From Xanthomonas cucurbitae (GTDB lineage: Bacteria; Pseudomonadota; Gammaproteobacteria; Xanthomonadales; Xanthomonadaceae), in assembly GCF_002939885.1 (NCBI RefSeq), contig NZ_MDED01000031.1, positions 1-40,522 on the forward strand: a DNA stretch of 40,522 nucleotides, read 5' to 3'. The stretch's first letter is position 1, and every line of letters begins with the position of its first letter. Positions 7,903 through 16,888 of the stretch are shown here, in pieces. The notes below the pieces were generated by a model. It had not been told where the DNA came from. It ran no database searches and saw only the letters and a list, made by a program, of their open reading frames with translations. A program made the translations under genes and the position numbers.

Positions 7903-10115
7903 ATGAAATTCGACACGCCTGCGGGCACCAATCCCATCGACCGGCGCAAGGTCGTGGGCAAGCCCGTCGATCGCATCGACGGCCCGCTCAAGACCACGGG
8001 CCAGGCCCGCTACGCCTATGAGCATCACGATCTGCCGTGCCGTGCCGTGCGGCCTACGGCCATGTCGTCGGTGCAGGTATCGCCAAGGGCAGCATCCGCA
8101 GCATGGATGTGAGCGCGGCGCGCAATGCGCCCGGCGTGCTGGGCGTGGTTACCGCACGCAGCGCCGGCAAGTTGCACAAGGGCAAGCTCAATACCGCCAC
8201 GCTGCTGGGCGGGCCACAGATCGAGCATTACCACCAGGCCATCGCGGTGGTGGTCGCAGAAACCTTCGAACAGGCACGCGCGGCCGGGCAGTTAATCAAG
8301 GTGGATTACGATCGCCATGTCGGCGCGTATGACCTGGAAAAGGCGCGTGGCAGTGCAAAGGTCACCAAGGAGGGCGGGGCGCCTAATAGCGCAGTTGGCG
8401 ATTTCGCCGCTGCATTTGCCACCGCGCCGGTGCGACTGGACGCCGAATACACCACGCCCGACCATTCGCACGCGATGATGGAGCCGCACGCATCGACCGC
8501 GATGTGGGAGGGCGACAGGCTGAGTGTGTGGACGTCCAATCAGATGATCCACTGGGGTGCGCGCGACCTGGCCACCACGCTGGGCATCGCGCGCGAGAAC
8601 GTACGCATCATGTCGCCGTATGTGGGTGGCGGATTTGGCGGCAAGCTGTTCCTGCGCGCCGACGCGGTGCTGGCCGCGCTGGCCGCGCGCCAGGTCGCAC
8701 GCCCGGTCAAGGTGATGCTGCCGCGTCCGTTGATCGCCAACAATGCCACGCACCGCCCGGCCACCTTGCAGCGCATTCGCATCGGTGCAGAGCGCGATGG
8801 CAGGATCACTGCGATCGCGCACGAAACCTGGTCCGGCGACCTGCCCGGCGGCGCGCCGGAAATCGCCGCAGCGCAAACCCAGTTGCTGTATGCCGGTGCC
8901 AACCGCCTGATCGCCACCCGCCTTGCGGTGCTGGACCTGCCCGAAGGCAACGCCATGCGCGCGCCTGGCGAAGCGCCCGGCCTGATGGCGCTGGAAGTGG
9001 CGATGGACGAAATGGCCGAGAAACTGCAGATGGACCCGGTGGCATTGCGCATCGTCAACGACACCCAGGTCGATCCGGAGAACCCGCAACGCCGTTTCTC
9101 GCAACGTCAGTTGGTTACCTGCCTGGAAGACGGGGCCAGGCGTTTCGGGTGGTCCCGGCGCCAGCCCACGCCCGCCAGCACGCGCGATGGGCGCTGGTGG
9201 GTAGGCATGGGCGTGGCGGCTGCCTTTCGCAATGCGCCGGTGATGAGTTCCGGTGCGCGCATGCGCCTGGAGCAAGGTGGCCGGGTGGTAGTGGAGACCG
9301 ACATGACCGATATCGGCACCGGTTCGTACACCATCATTGCGCAGACTGCCGCCGAAATGCTGGGCGTGCCGTTGGATTGGGTGGACGTGCGGCTGGGCGA
9401 TTCCGCCTTTCCGGCGTCGGCTGGTTCGGGCGGTCAATGGGGTGCCAATAGCGCCACTGCAGGCGTGTATGCCGCAGCGGTCAAGCTGCGCGAGGCCATC
9501 GTGGCGAAGCTGGGGCTGGACCCTGCCGGCGCCGAATTCCTCGATGGGCATGTCCACTCCGGCGGCAAGCGCGTCGCGTTGGGCGATGCGGCGGCCCGCG
9601 GCGCAATAGTGGTCGAAGACACGATCGAATTCGGCGATCTCGACAAGACCCATCAGCTGTCCACCTTCGGCGCGCACTTCGTGGAGGTGGGCGTAGACAT
9701 GGCCACTGCGGAGGTGCGCATCCGCCGCATGCTGGCGGTATGCGCCGCCGGGCGCATCCTCAATCCCAAGACCGCGCGTAGCCAGGTGATCGGCGGCATG
9801 ACCATGGGAGCGGGTGCGGCGTTGATGGAGGAACTGGCCGTGGATACGCGCCTGGGCTTCTTCGTCAACCACGACCTGGCCGGCTACGAAGTGCCGGTAC
9901 ATGCCGACATCCCGCACCAGGAGGTGGTGTTCCTGGAGGAAAGCGATCCGCTGTCGTCGCCGATGAAGGCCAAAGGCGTGGGCGAACTGGGAATCTGCGG
10001 GGTCGCGGCGGCGATCGCCAATGCGGTGTACAACGCCACCGGCGTGCGCGTGCGCAACTATCCAATCACGCTCGACAAGCTGCTGCCGCAGTTGCCCGGA
10101 ACCGTGCGCGCGTGA
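7903..10115 (+). pseudogene. paoC: Aldehyde oxidoreductase, molybdenum subunit, frameshifted
   Basis: This is the catalytic subunit that binds molybdopterin cytosine dinucleotide and oxidises aldehydes. The ATG at 7903 opens the family N-terminus (MKFDTPAGTNPID, VDRIDGPLKTTGQARYAYEHHD), but the frame runs out at a TGA at 8110 after 69 residues. From about 8045 the homologous sequence continues in another frame (RAAYGHVVGAGIAKGS) to 10115. That part includes the substrate-channel GGGFGGK, the NAMRAPGEAPG loop and the catalytic glutamate in KGVGELGICG near 9977. The switch coincides with three tandem CCGTG copies at 8035-8049. Deleting one copy would join the frames as HDLPCRAAYGH, matching the spacing of E. 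coli PaoC as I recall it. A GTG at 8037 could restart the second frame without about 45 N-terminal residues. Confidence 0.88.
8035..8049 (+). repeat. Three tandem CCGTG copies at the paoC frameshift
   Basis: CCGTG is repeated three times without interruption exactly where the paoC reading frame changes. Two copies would give an open 730-residue frame, and three give a stop at 8110. Slipped-strand mispairing is the simplest origin. Confidence 0.8.
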
Positions 10116-11113
10116 GCGCGATGGTTGCCCCTGCCGCACACGCCACACCCGCATGGCCGGCATGGCCTGGCTATGCAGTTCACGAGGACCTATTGCCCAT
10201 CCTGACTGCCTGGCACCGTGCCGGGCAGCGCGTGGCGATGGCGACACTGGTCGATGTGCAGGGTTCTTCGCCACGACCGGTGGGCAGCGAGATGGCGATC
10301 AATTCCCATGGCGAGGTGGTGGGCTATGTCTCGGGCGGGTGCGTGGAAGCGGCGGTGGCGCATGAGGCGCAGGCCGCACTGCGCGATGGCCAACCGCGTT
10401 GGCTGGACTACGGCCAGGGAAGCCCCGTGCTGGATATCCAGCTCAGCTGCGGCGGGCGTATCGGCATCCTGGTCTGGCCCGTCCCGGACCTGGGCGAACA
10501 TCTGGCACGGTGGCGCAACGCGCGCCAGCACCGCCGTGCGTTCCACGTCGCGCTCGATCGCGCCACCGGCACCGTGCGCTACCCGGCCACGGTGCGCGAT
10601 ATCCACCCTGGTGAATTCGCATGCGTGCAGCGTCCGCCACTGCGATTGGTGCTGGTGGGAGCGGACCCTGCGCTGCTGGTACTGGTGGCCCTGGCGCGGC
10701 AGATGGGCATCGAGGTGCGCGTCCTGCGCCCGCATGGTCCTGTCGAACCACCCCCCGGGCTGAGCGCGGAGCATTACGACAGGCGTGGCCTGGGCGATGC
10801 ATTGCGCGATGTCCAACTGGACGCGCACACCGCCCTGTATAGCCTGGCGCACGACGCGCAGATCGATCTGCAGGTAGCCCAGCGCGGCCTGGACTCTGCT
10901 GCCGCGTGTATCGGCATCCTGGGGAGCCGCAGCAAGCGCCAGGCGAGGCTACATGCACTGGGTGCGCTCGGCTACGATCAGTGCGCGCTGGCACGTCTGC
11001 GTCTGCCCGCCGGTTGGCGCATGGGGCGCTCTTCGCCGCACACCATCGCACTGGGAATCATTGCCGAAGCCACCCAGGCCGTGGCCGACCGGCAGGCGGC
11101 CACGGGCGATTGA
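10112..11113 (+). CDS. XdhC/CoxI-family molybdenum cofactor chaperone (PaoD-like)
   Basis: Proteins of this family bind the finished molybdenum cofactor, help sulfurate it and insert it into xanthine-oxidase-type enzymes without being part of the final complex. The protein has 333 residues. The N-terminal XdhC/CoxI domain shows GSSPRPVGSEMAIN and VSGGCVEAAVAHEA near residues 50-90. A Rossmann-like domain (LRLVLVGADPALLVLVALA) begins near 178, and the C-terminal part carries GILGSRSKRQARL and PHTIALGIIAE. It starts at a GTG that overlaps the paoC stop (GTGA), so it belongs to the same operon and is the expected PaoD partner of PaoABC. Its frame is intact although the client subunit PaoC is broken. 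Confidence 0.87.
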   Translation: MSAMVAPAAHATPAWPAWPGYAVHEDLLPILTAWHRAGQRVAMATLVDVQGSSPRPVGSEMAINSHGEVVGYVSGGCVEAAVAHEAQAALRDGQPRWLDYGQGSPVLDIQLSCGGRIGILVWPVPDLGEHLARWRNARQHRRAFHVALDRATGTVRYPATVRDIHPGEFACVQRPPLRLVLVGADPALLVLVALARQMGIEVRVLRPHGPVEPPPGLSAEHYDRRGLGDALRDVQLDAHTALYSLAHDAQIDLQVAQRGLDSAAACIGILGSRSKRQARLHALGALGYDQCALARLRLPAGWRMGRSSPHTIALGIIAEATQAVADRQAATGD

Positions 11114-11649
11114 GTCGGCAGCGGCCGCAGCCCCAGGCAGTGGTCTCGGCACCGCCGCAAGCGCCGGCGACAGACGCAGGACTGATACAGGGCATGTCGC
11201 ACCCGCACCATTGAACTCCGCCTCGTTGCGCATCACCGCGCTGCGGCAGCCGTGCACTCTTGCTGTGTCCGCGAACCGGGGCGTGCCGAGCACACCGGAC
11301 GCGGCATCGACTGCATCCGGTTGCTGCTTCGATGCAAACAGCGCGTGCCGCCGTTCGTGGCAAACAGTCACCCACCGCGCACAACGTTGTCTCTACGCTG
11401 GAGCAGCTTCCACTGCAGGTTGATGTCGCCATGCGCCTGTTTCCTGTCCGCCTCGATGCAGCAGCCCACCGTCGATACGGCGCTGCGCATACCGCCGTCA
11501 CCGCGCCCGCACGCCATCGACCCGATGCGAGCCTGCGTGCCGAAGTGCGTGGCGTGGATATGCGTGTCGCCTCTGGCGCGCGCCGTCGGCATGCGGCAAT
11601 GCACGCGCGGGCGGGGTTGTCTGTGCCGCGCCGCCGCGGATACGGATGC
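11114..11649. other. Gene-free spacer inside the pao operon region
   Basis: There are 536 bases between the xdhC-like stop and the mocA-like start. Open frames cross the stretch on both strands, one of them continuous with mocA, but they are arginine/alanine/histidine-rich and contain no motif I recognise. No terminator is evident, so the mocA-like gene may still be co-transcribed. Confidence 0.4.
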
Positions 11650-12258
11650 ATGAGCCGCGAGCACGCAGCGCTGATACTGGCCGCCGGTGCGAGCACACGG
11701 CTGGGACGCTCCAAGCAGTTGTTGTTGCGCCATGGCGAACCCATGCTGCGCCGCGTGGTACGCATCGCACTACAGACCGCGCCGCTGCGTTGCGTGGTGG
11801 TGCTGGGGTGCGATGCACAGCGTTTGGGTGGCGTCCTGCAGGGGCTGCCGGTGGAGCTGTTGCCGCATGCCGCGTGGAGCGGCGGCATGGGTTCCAGCCT
11901 GGCCGTTCTCCGCAGCCATGTGCAAACCGATCACAGGCTGCATCGCAGCCTGGTCGTTGGCTGCGACCAGCCGGCGCTGGACGCGCAGCACCTGCACGCA
12001 TTGCTGGCCCAAGCCGATCGCGCCGCATCGGGCTGCGCCACTAGCGGCTACGCAGGCGTGCGCGGCATTCCCGCAGTGGTCGCACACACGGTCTGGGCCG
12101 ATGCTCCCCTGCATGGCGACAGCGGCCTGCGCGGGCTGTTCGCCAGCCTGGATCCCAGCACGCTCGGCTGCCTCAGTGCGCCCGCGCTGGCGCTGGATGT
12201 GGACACGCCCGCCGACCTGGCGGCGCCGCAGCAGCGCGGATGGCTGGATCGCGACTGA
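11650..12258 (+). CDS. mocA: MocA-like molybdenum cofactor cytidylyltransferase
   Basis: The enzyme transfers CMP from CTP to molybdopterin and so makes the cytosine-dinucleotide cofactor used by PaoC-type enzymes. The protein has 202 residues from an ATG at 11650. The nucleotide-binding loop LAAGASTRLGRSKQLL is at about 10-25, followed by SGGMGSSLAV near 76 and the metal-binding VGCDQPAL near 103. GVRGIPAVV and GDSGLRGLF continue the NTP-transferase-like fold, and it ends with DVDTPADL, typical of the MobA/MocA group. The open frame extends upstream to 11260, but that sequence is low-complexity and a poor candidate. The gene lies just beyond the PaoABCD genes, which gives it a clear client. 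Confidence 0.85.
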   Translation: MSREHAALILAAGASTRLGRSKQLLLRHGEPMLRRVVRIALQTAPLRCVVVLGCDAQRLGGVLQGLPVELLPHAAWSGGMGSSLAVLRSHVQTDHRLHRSLVVGCDQPALDAQHLHALLAQADRAASGCATSGYAGVRGIPAVVAHTVWADAPLHGDSGLRGLFASLDPSTLGCLSAPALALDVDTPADLAAPQQRGWLDRD

Positions 12259-12321
12259 GACATTCTGTCGGGTATTGGCTTACGAGGCACGGCAAGTTTG
12301 AGCCACGCAGCACGTGGCCCC

Positions 12322-12417
12322 TCAGGACCACACCGCCAGTGCTTCCCTGATGAGCAGGACATAGCCGACCACCATGGCGGTCTTGACCGGAAACTGGAAC
12401 TTTCGGAGTAGCAACAT
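12322..12417 (-). CDS. 31-residue membrane peptide with strong RBS
   Basis: A very short frame starts with ATG at 12417 behind GGGGAGGG with about six bases of spacing, one of the best ribosome-binding sites in the window. It encodes a basic head (MLLLRKFQFPVK), a hydrophobic core (TAMVVGYVLLI) and a short end (REALAVWS). That is enough for one membrane helix. The N-terminus resembles the start of methyl-accepting chemotaxis or GGDEF membrane proteins, so it could be a leftover 5' end of such a gene. The intact start region and upstream palindromes favour a real small protein. It is convergent with the mocA-like gene. No function can be given. Confidence 0.5.
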   Translation of the reverse strand: MLLLRKFQFPVKTAMVVGYVLLIREALAVWS

Positions 12418-12540
12418 GGAAACCCTCCCCGAGGTGCGAATCGTGCATCGATTGCAGCGTCAGGCGCCTACCACGCAATGGCGGATGGTCCCGGTCGCTG
12501 CGACGTTGTGTTCACCCTGTGTATAGGAATCTACTGTTGA

Positions 12541-12572
12541 ACGTGATTCGTGTCACGTAGGAATTTTCCTAC
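12541..12572. promoter_or_regulatory. Two joined palindromes: Clp/CRP-like and RcsB-like
   Basis: ACGTGATTCGTGTCACGT (12541-12558) is a perfect six-six-six palindrome with the GTGA-N6-TCAC core of CRP/Clp sites. It shares two bases with GTAGGAATTTTCCTAC (12557-12572), a perfect 7-2-7 palindrome. The inner 14 bases of the second match the enterobacterial RcsB-box consensus, as I remember it, at 12 positions. The pair lies about 125 bases upstream of the minus-strand peptide gene (12417) and about 215 bases upstream of the plus-strand gene at 12789. Either or both could be controlled from here. The regulator identities are inference. Confidence 0.5.
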
Positions 12573-12788
12573 CTGAGCGCCAGTGTCCACCTGACGGCGT
12601 CATGCGCGTTTCCCGTGCATCCTGACACTGCCGAACGCGGGGCCACTGGCTACTCTCCCGCGGCCCCTTAAGTAAGGGCATGTCGGCAATAGGGGGTGAC
12701 ACGGATCGTTCAATCCCGGGTGCACCGCGCGCTGGCGCGGCCTTGCACCGTTAAGTTACGAGCGCTGTACCTAGTGGCTGGAGGCCTG

Positions 12789-13004
12789 ATGGAAGAGTCG
12801 CGTTACGTCGTACGTATTCATCCCGAACAAGGCGGTTGGTGGGTGACGCGTCCCCAGTGGTCGCCGCTGCGCTACCTGCGAGAGCAGGGGGCGCTGGAAT
12901 ATGCCGAGTTGACGGCCAAGCTGCACTGCATGACGACCGGCCAGCCCAGCGGCGTGGTGCTCAATACCGCCGAGGGCGAGCGTGTGGTTCGGCGCTATGG
13001 CTGA
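12789..13004 (+). CDS. Small conserved-looking protein, DUF2188-like
   Basis: The frame gives 71 residues from the ATG at 12789, which follows GGAGG with four bases between. The open frame extends upstream to 12696, but those residues precede this ribosome-binding site. The sequence (MEESRYVVRIHPEQGGWWVT, then a helix LEYAELTAKLHCMTTG, then SGVVLNTAEGERVVRRYG) has the beta-beta-helix-beta pattern of small DUF2188-type proteins, which are of unknown function. There is no signal or membrane segment. It stands alone, downstream of the joined palindromes at 12541. The family link is tentative. Confidence 0.65.
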   Translation: MEESRYVVRIHPEQGGWWVTRPQWSPLRYLREQGALEYAELTAKLHCMTTGQPSGVVLNTAEGERVVRRYG

Positions 13005-13184
13005 CGCGGCCCGGTAGCAGCGCGCAGCGCGTCGCGAGCGGTCGTCGGCTGGACAGGTATCGATAGGCGGGCGATGGGTCGTGCGGCAGCGCTTTGCGCG
13101 GGCGGTCGGCTCGGCTAGATTCGGGACATCGGCCGCCGTCGGACCGATCCGCGTCGGCGGCCCCTGCCTGGAATCTGCTTTATC

Positions 13185-14435
13185 GTGACCGCGTCCGCTC
13201 CTGCCCTGATCCAGAACGACATCGTCGTCTTTGGCCTGATCGCCGCCACCCTGGGTGCGGTGTTCTGGACCGCATCACGCGAGCAGGGACTGTGGCGGCG
13301 CGTGTATGCCGTGGTGCCTGCCCTGCTGCTGTGCTATCTGTTGCCGGGGATCTACAACACCATCGGCCTGATCGACGGCGGCAATACGCGGCTCTACAAC
13401 CCGATCGCCCGCGATGTGTTGTTGCCTGCGGCACTGATCCTGCTCACATTGAGCATCGACCTGCGTGCGATCCTCGGACTGGGACCCAAGCTGGTGGCCA
13501 TGTATCTGGGCGCGTCGCTGAGCATCATGCTGGGCGCGATGGTGGCGTTCCAGCTCATGCGCTGGCTGCATCCGGCCACCGTGGCGGGTGATACCTGGGC
13601 AGGCATGGCGGCGTTGGCCGGCAGCTGGATCGGCGGCGGCGCCAACATGCTGGCGATGCGCGAGGTCTTCAATGTGGACGCCACCACCTTTGGCCAGTTC
13701 GCCGTGGTCGATGTCGGGGTTGGCTATGTGTGGATGGCGGTGCTGATCTTCATGGCCGGGCGCGCCCGCGCGATCGATGCACGCAGCGGCGCCGATACGC
13801 GCGCGCTGGATGCGCTGCAGGAGCGCATGGCGCGCTTGCAGGCCACGCATGCGCGGATTCCCAGCCTGACCGACCTGATGGTGATCGTGGCAGTGGCCTT
13901 TGGCGGCGTCGGCCTGGCGCATGCGCTGGCCAGCCCGCTGGCCGCCTGGTGCAAGGCGCACCTGAGCTGGGCCGGCCAGTTCAGCCTGGACGCGCCGTTC
14001 GTCTGGGTGGTAGTGCTGGCGACCAGCCTGGGGCTGCTGCTGAGTTTCACTCGCGCACGCAGCCTGGAAGGTGCCGGCGCCTCCCGGATCGGCTCGTTGC
14101 TGCTGTATTTCCTGATCGCCTGCATCGGCATGCAGATGGATTTGCTGGCGCTGCTGGACCGGCCCTGGCTGTTCCTGCTCGGGCTGATCTGGATCGCAGT
14201 GCATATCGCCCTGCTGTGGGGATTGGGTCGCTGGTTGCGGGTGCCGTTCTTCTATTTCGCGATCGGCTCGCAATCCAACATCGGCGGCCCGGCCTCCGCG
14301 CCGGTGGTTGCCGCTGCCTTCCACCCGGCGCTGGCACCGGTTTGGGTGCTGCTGGGCACGCTGGGCTACGCCACCGGCACCTACCTGGCGTATCTGGTCG
14401 GGATTACCCTGCGTGCGATGGCTGGCGCCGTTTAG
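13185..14435 (+). CDS. DUF819-family integral membrane protein
   Basis: The protein has 416 residues from a GTG at 13185. It is strongly hydrophobic, with about ten to eleven predicted membrane helices, and has the DUF819 (YjcL-like) signatures GSWIGGGANMLAMRE in the first half and FAIGSQSNIGGPASAPVVAAAF near the C-terminus. These two similar glycine-rich loops in opposite halves suggest an inverted-repeat transporter fold. The substrate of the family is unknown to me. A charged cytoplasmic linker (about 195-225, ARAIDARSGADTRALDALQE) separates the halves. No obvious operon partner lies beside it: the next gene, the lipase, is convergent. Confidence 0.82.
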   Translation: MTASAPALIQNDIVVFGLIAATLGAVFWTASREQGLWRRVYAVVPALLLCYLLPGIYNTIGLIDGGNTRLYNPIARDVLLPAALILLTLSIDLRAILGLGPKLVAMYLGASLSIMLGAMVAFQLMRWLHPATVAGDTWAGMAALAGSWIGGGANMLAMREVFNVDATTFGQFAVVDVGVGYVWMAVLIFMAGRARAIDARSGADTRALDALQERMARLQATHARIPSLTDLMVIVAVAFGGVGLAHALASPLAAWCKAHLSWAGQFSLDAPFVWVVVLATSLGLLLSFTRARSLEGAGASRIGSLLLYFLIACIGMQMDLLALLDRPWLFLLGLIWIAVHIALLWGLGRWLRVPFFYFAIGSQSNIGGPASAPVVAAAFHPALAPVWVLLGTLGYATGTYLAYLVGITLRAMAGAV

Positions 14436-14629
14436 GCATTGCTTGCTGCCGTCCAGCTCTTTTCCATTGCAGGCGTTCGACTCGCCGCCACCTTGCAGCC
14501 CGTAGCAAGCCAGCCGGAGGGCTGTGGCGGAAGCGACGCTGCGGCGACGCGGCTTTGTCTTCCGGCCATGAGCGTCGTCCGGCTATGCCGGTCACGCGCC
14601 GCGCCCTCCAGTGCCGATGCTGATTAGTG

Positions 14630-15823
14630 TCAATACTGAATGGGACGCTGCGGCTGTTCCTGTTGGGCGGGCTGGGGTGACTGCTGCTGGTTGTGCTGCT
14701 GCAGTTGACTCACATTGCCTTGCGCAGGCGCATTGGCGGCCGAAGCGGTCTGTACCTGGCTACGCAGATGGGCTGGATCGTCCATCCGGCCCTGCACCGC
14801 GATCAGGCCGTCGCCGTGGCGATTGGGGAGCAGGTGATCGATCCGCTGCAGGCCGTCGCTGCCGGCGCGTGCGGCCACGCTGGCGGCGGTGTTGAGAAAG
14901 GCGGTGTCGTCGCGCAGTCCCAGCCGCTCGCGCTGTCCGTCCAGCCGCACCACCGCATCGTTGAACAACTGGCTGCCGGGCTGCAACGCGGCGGCCTGGG
15001 GCGGTTGTGACCACTGCAGGTCCTGCGCCTTGATGACCGCGTGCATACCATGCAGGTCCAGGCGATGCTTGAACATCATGCCGGGCACCAGGCGCTGCGC
15101 GAACGACAACGGATCCGGGTCGGGTAATTCGATCTGGTGGCCTGCGGCGTCGGGCATTGCCCATTTGAGCGGAATGCTGTCTTCCTGCAGGTGGGTCAGC
15201 AGTTCGTTCTTGACGTGATAGCCACGGATCAACGTGCTGCCGGCATAGTCCTTGGCCGCTGCCGCATCCAGGCCCTGGCGTTCCAGCGTGCGGTCGCTGA
15301 CGCCGGCCGCGTTGTAGGTCACTGCGGGAATGTCGTTGACCATGGCCGACGCGGCGGCCAGGCCACCGCCCAGGGAATGGCCGGAAATCACCACCTGGTC
15401 GCCAAACGCCTGCCTGGCCTGGCTGCCGAGTTGGATGGCAGAGGCATATTGCGCGTCGTCGAATCCCAGGCCCTGGCCGATGTTGTGCTTCCAGTCCTTG
15501 CCTTCGTCGGTGCCGCAGAAACCCAGCACCACCTGGCCCTGGTCGTTGCGATAGAACGCGGCATCGAAGCCGCTCTTGCCATCGTGCAGCAGGGCAGGGT
15601 CGATGCCGGCCTGGCGCAGCGCGCTATCGTCCATGCGCGACCAGCGATCGGCGAGCGGCGCGAAAGTCTCGGGGGCACCTTCGCGGCGTTGGTTCGCGGT
15701 GGCGTAGAGATCCTGCAGCAGGGCCGGAAATTGCCGGTCCTGCGGTTGCGGGTGTTGTCCACGCATCGATTCGGCGAACGAGGTGGAGATGGGATTGGAA
15801 GACGATATGTCTGGCGGGCTCAT
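14630..15823 (-). CDS. Lipase effector with C-terminal XVIPCD-like secretion domain
   Basis: This 397-residue protein is probably an antibacterial phospholipase delivered by a contact-dependent secretion system. Residues 30-280 form an alpha/beta-hydrolase of the lipase class 3/DUF2974 type. They include the oxyanion region VLGFCGTDEGKDWKHN and the nucleophile elbow GHSLGGG with Ser150, and His258 or His261 (DLHGMHA) is a likely catalytic histidine. The last 115 residues (from about 283) match what I know of the XVIPCD, the domain by which Xanthomonas bactericidal T4SS effectors bind VirD4: LFNDAVVRLDG, GLQRIDHLLPN, GLIAVQGRMDDPAH, then a glutamine-rich tail. There is no signal peptide. The start has AAGGAG seven bases upstream. 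It is the second gene after the ankyrin lipoprotein gene, 36 bases away, its likely immunity partner. A type VI route is less likely given the tail. Confidence 0.85.
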   Translation of the reverse strand: MSPPDISSSNPISTSFAESMRGQHPQPQDRQFPALLQDLYATANQRREGAPETFAPLADRWSRMDDSALRQAGIDPALLHDGKSGFDAAFYRNDQGQVVLGFCGTDEGKDWKHNIGQGLGFDDAQYASAIQLGSQARQAFGDQVVISGHSLGGGLAAASAMVNDIPAVTYNAAGVSDRTLERQGLDAAAAKDYAGSTLIRGYHVKNELLTHLQEDSIPLKWAMPDAAGHQIELPDPDPLSFAQRLVPGMMFKHRLDLHGMHAVIKAQDLQWSQPPQAAALQPGSQLFNDAVVRLDGQRERLGLRDDTAFLNTAASVAARAGSDGLQRIDHLLPNRHGDGLIAVQGRMDDPAHLRSQVQTASAANAPAQGNVSQLQQHNQQQSPQPAQQEQPQRPIQY

Positions 15824-15859
15824 GCGCGGCTCCTTGCGTTCGTCGTACGGAAAGCGCGC

Positions 15860-16624
15860 TTAGCGGCTGCTTTCCACGGGAATGTTGTGCGCGCTCAACC
15901 ATGCGCGCACATCCGATCTGAGCTGGCGGCCGCTGGCATTGAGCAGGCGGTCCGGGGTGGTGAAGAAATACGCCTGGAAGGTCTTCTGCTGCGCGTTGCG
16001 CAGCGCCGGGTCCACGCCGGCCTCCAGCAGCTGCAGTACCGCCGAATTGGCGGCGCCGCTCTGCGCGGCCAGATGCAGCAGGCTGTTGCCGGTGTGATCG
16101 ACCCGTCTGGTATCGGCGCCGGCACCCAGCAACAGCGCGACCTGCGCATCGCGCTTGCTCTGTACGGCACGGAACAGCGGTGTCCAGCCGGCGCGCGCGC
16201 TGACCACGTCGAGCGGTGCCTTGTGCTGCAACAGGATCTTCAGATAGTGCGGGTCCTGCGCCATTGCGGCCATGTGCACGACCGTTTCCTGGTCCATGCC
16301 GGGCAGCGACGGATCTGCGCCCGCATCCAGCAGCGCATCCAGTGCATGCGGCTGTTCGTTCCAGATGGCCCACTCCAGCAGGGTCAAGTTCTGATCGCCG
16401 CGTGCGGCAAGATCGACGGTGGGGGCGAGTGTCTTGATCCGTGCAACATCGCCGTGTGCGATGGCGCCGGCAATTTCAGTCAGGCCTGGGTCGCGGAAGG
16501 CGACGGTGTGGTCCTGCAGCGTAGCTGACATGGTGGTTTGCTCCTTGGCACCGGGTGAGGCGATGCATGAGACCGCGAAAAACGAGGTCGCAAGAGCGAG
16601 CAGGGTGGGGAATCGCGTCTGCAT
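15860..16624 (-). CDS. Ankyrin-repeat lipoprotein, probable immunity protein
   Basis: This 254-residue protein starts at the ATG at 16624, which has AAGGAG seven bases upstream. The open frame beyond it is not needed. A signal peptide ends in FAVSC, with Cys20 as a plausible lipidation site, placing it in the periplasm on a membrane. The rest is a run of four to five ankyrin repeats, visible as LTLLEWAIWNEQPHALDALLDAGAD, ETVVHMAAMAQDP..LKILLQHKA, GWTPLFRAVQSKRDAQVALLLGAGAD and NSLLHLAAQSG. Ankyrin proteins of this kind act as immunity proteins for several lipase effectors. It is transcribed just before the XVIPCD-like lipase, so the antidote would be made first. Confidence 0.82.
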   Translation of the reverse strand: MQTRFPTLLALATSFFAVSCIASPGAKEQTTMSATLQDHTVAFRDPGLTEIAGAIAHGDVARIKTLAPTVDLAARGDQNLTLLEWAIWNEQPHALDALLDAGADPSLPGMDQETVVHMAAMAQDPHYLKILLQHKAPLDVVSARAGWTPLFRAVQSKRDAQVALLLGAGADTRRVDHTGNSLLHLAAQSGAANSAVLQLLEAGVDPALRNAQQKTFQAYFFTTPDRLLNASGRQLRSDVRAWLSAHNIPVESSR

Positions 16625-16888
16625 CGAAATCTCCTTGTCCTGATCGCATTCCTGGTGACGCTGCGGCAAGTCCCGCCGCCGCGCGGTCGATCCTACCAGC
16701 CGTAACAATCGGGCGCGGTAAGATTTCGTAACCTGGGTCTGCAGCGTCGGTGCACGGCCCGGCCTGCTTGCCGGGCTGTGCAGCCGCCCTGGGGTTGTCC
16801 GATGCGTTCAGCGTCGCGCATGCGCCGCGCCACAGCCAACGGTCACAAGGCGGCCGGCATAATGGCGCTTTGCAAGCAGATGGGTGCA

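Noticed and set aside
8292..10274. Minus-strand open frame of 660 residues opposite paoC
   Set aside because: It is a shadow of paoC, whose motifs fix the plus strand as coding.
11260..11649. N-terminal extension of the mocA-like frame by 130 residues
   Set aside because: The extension is low-complexity and basic, and the family begins a few residues before LAAGAS. Start at 11650 preferred.
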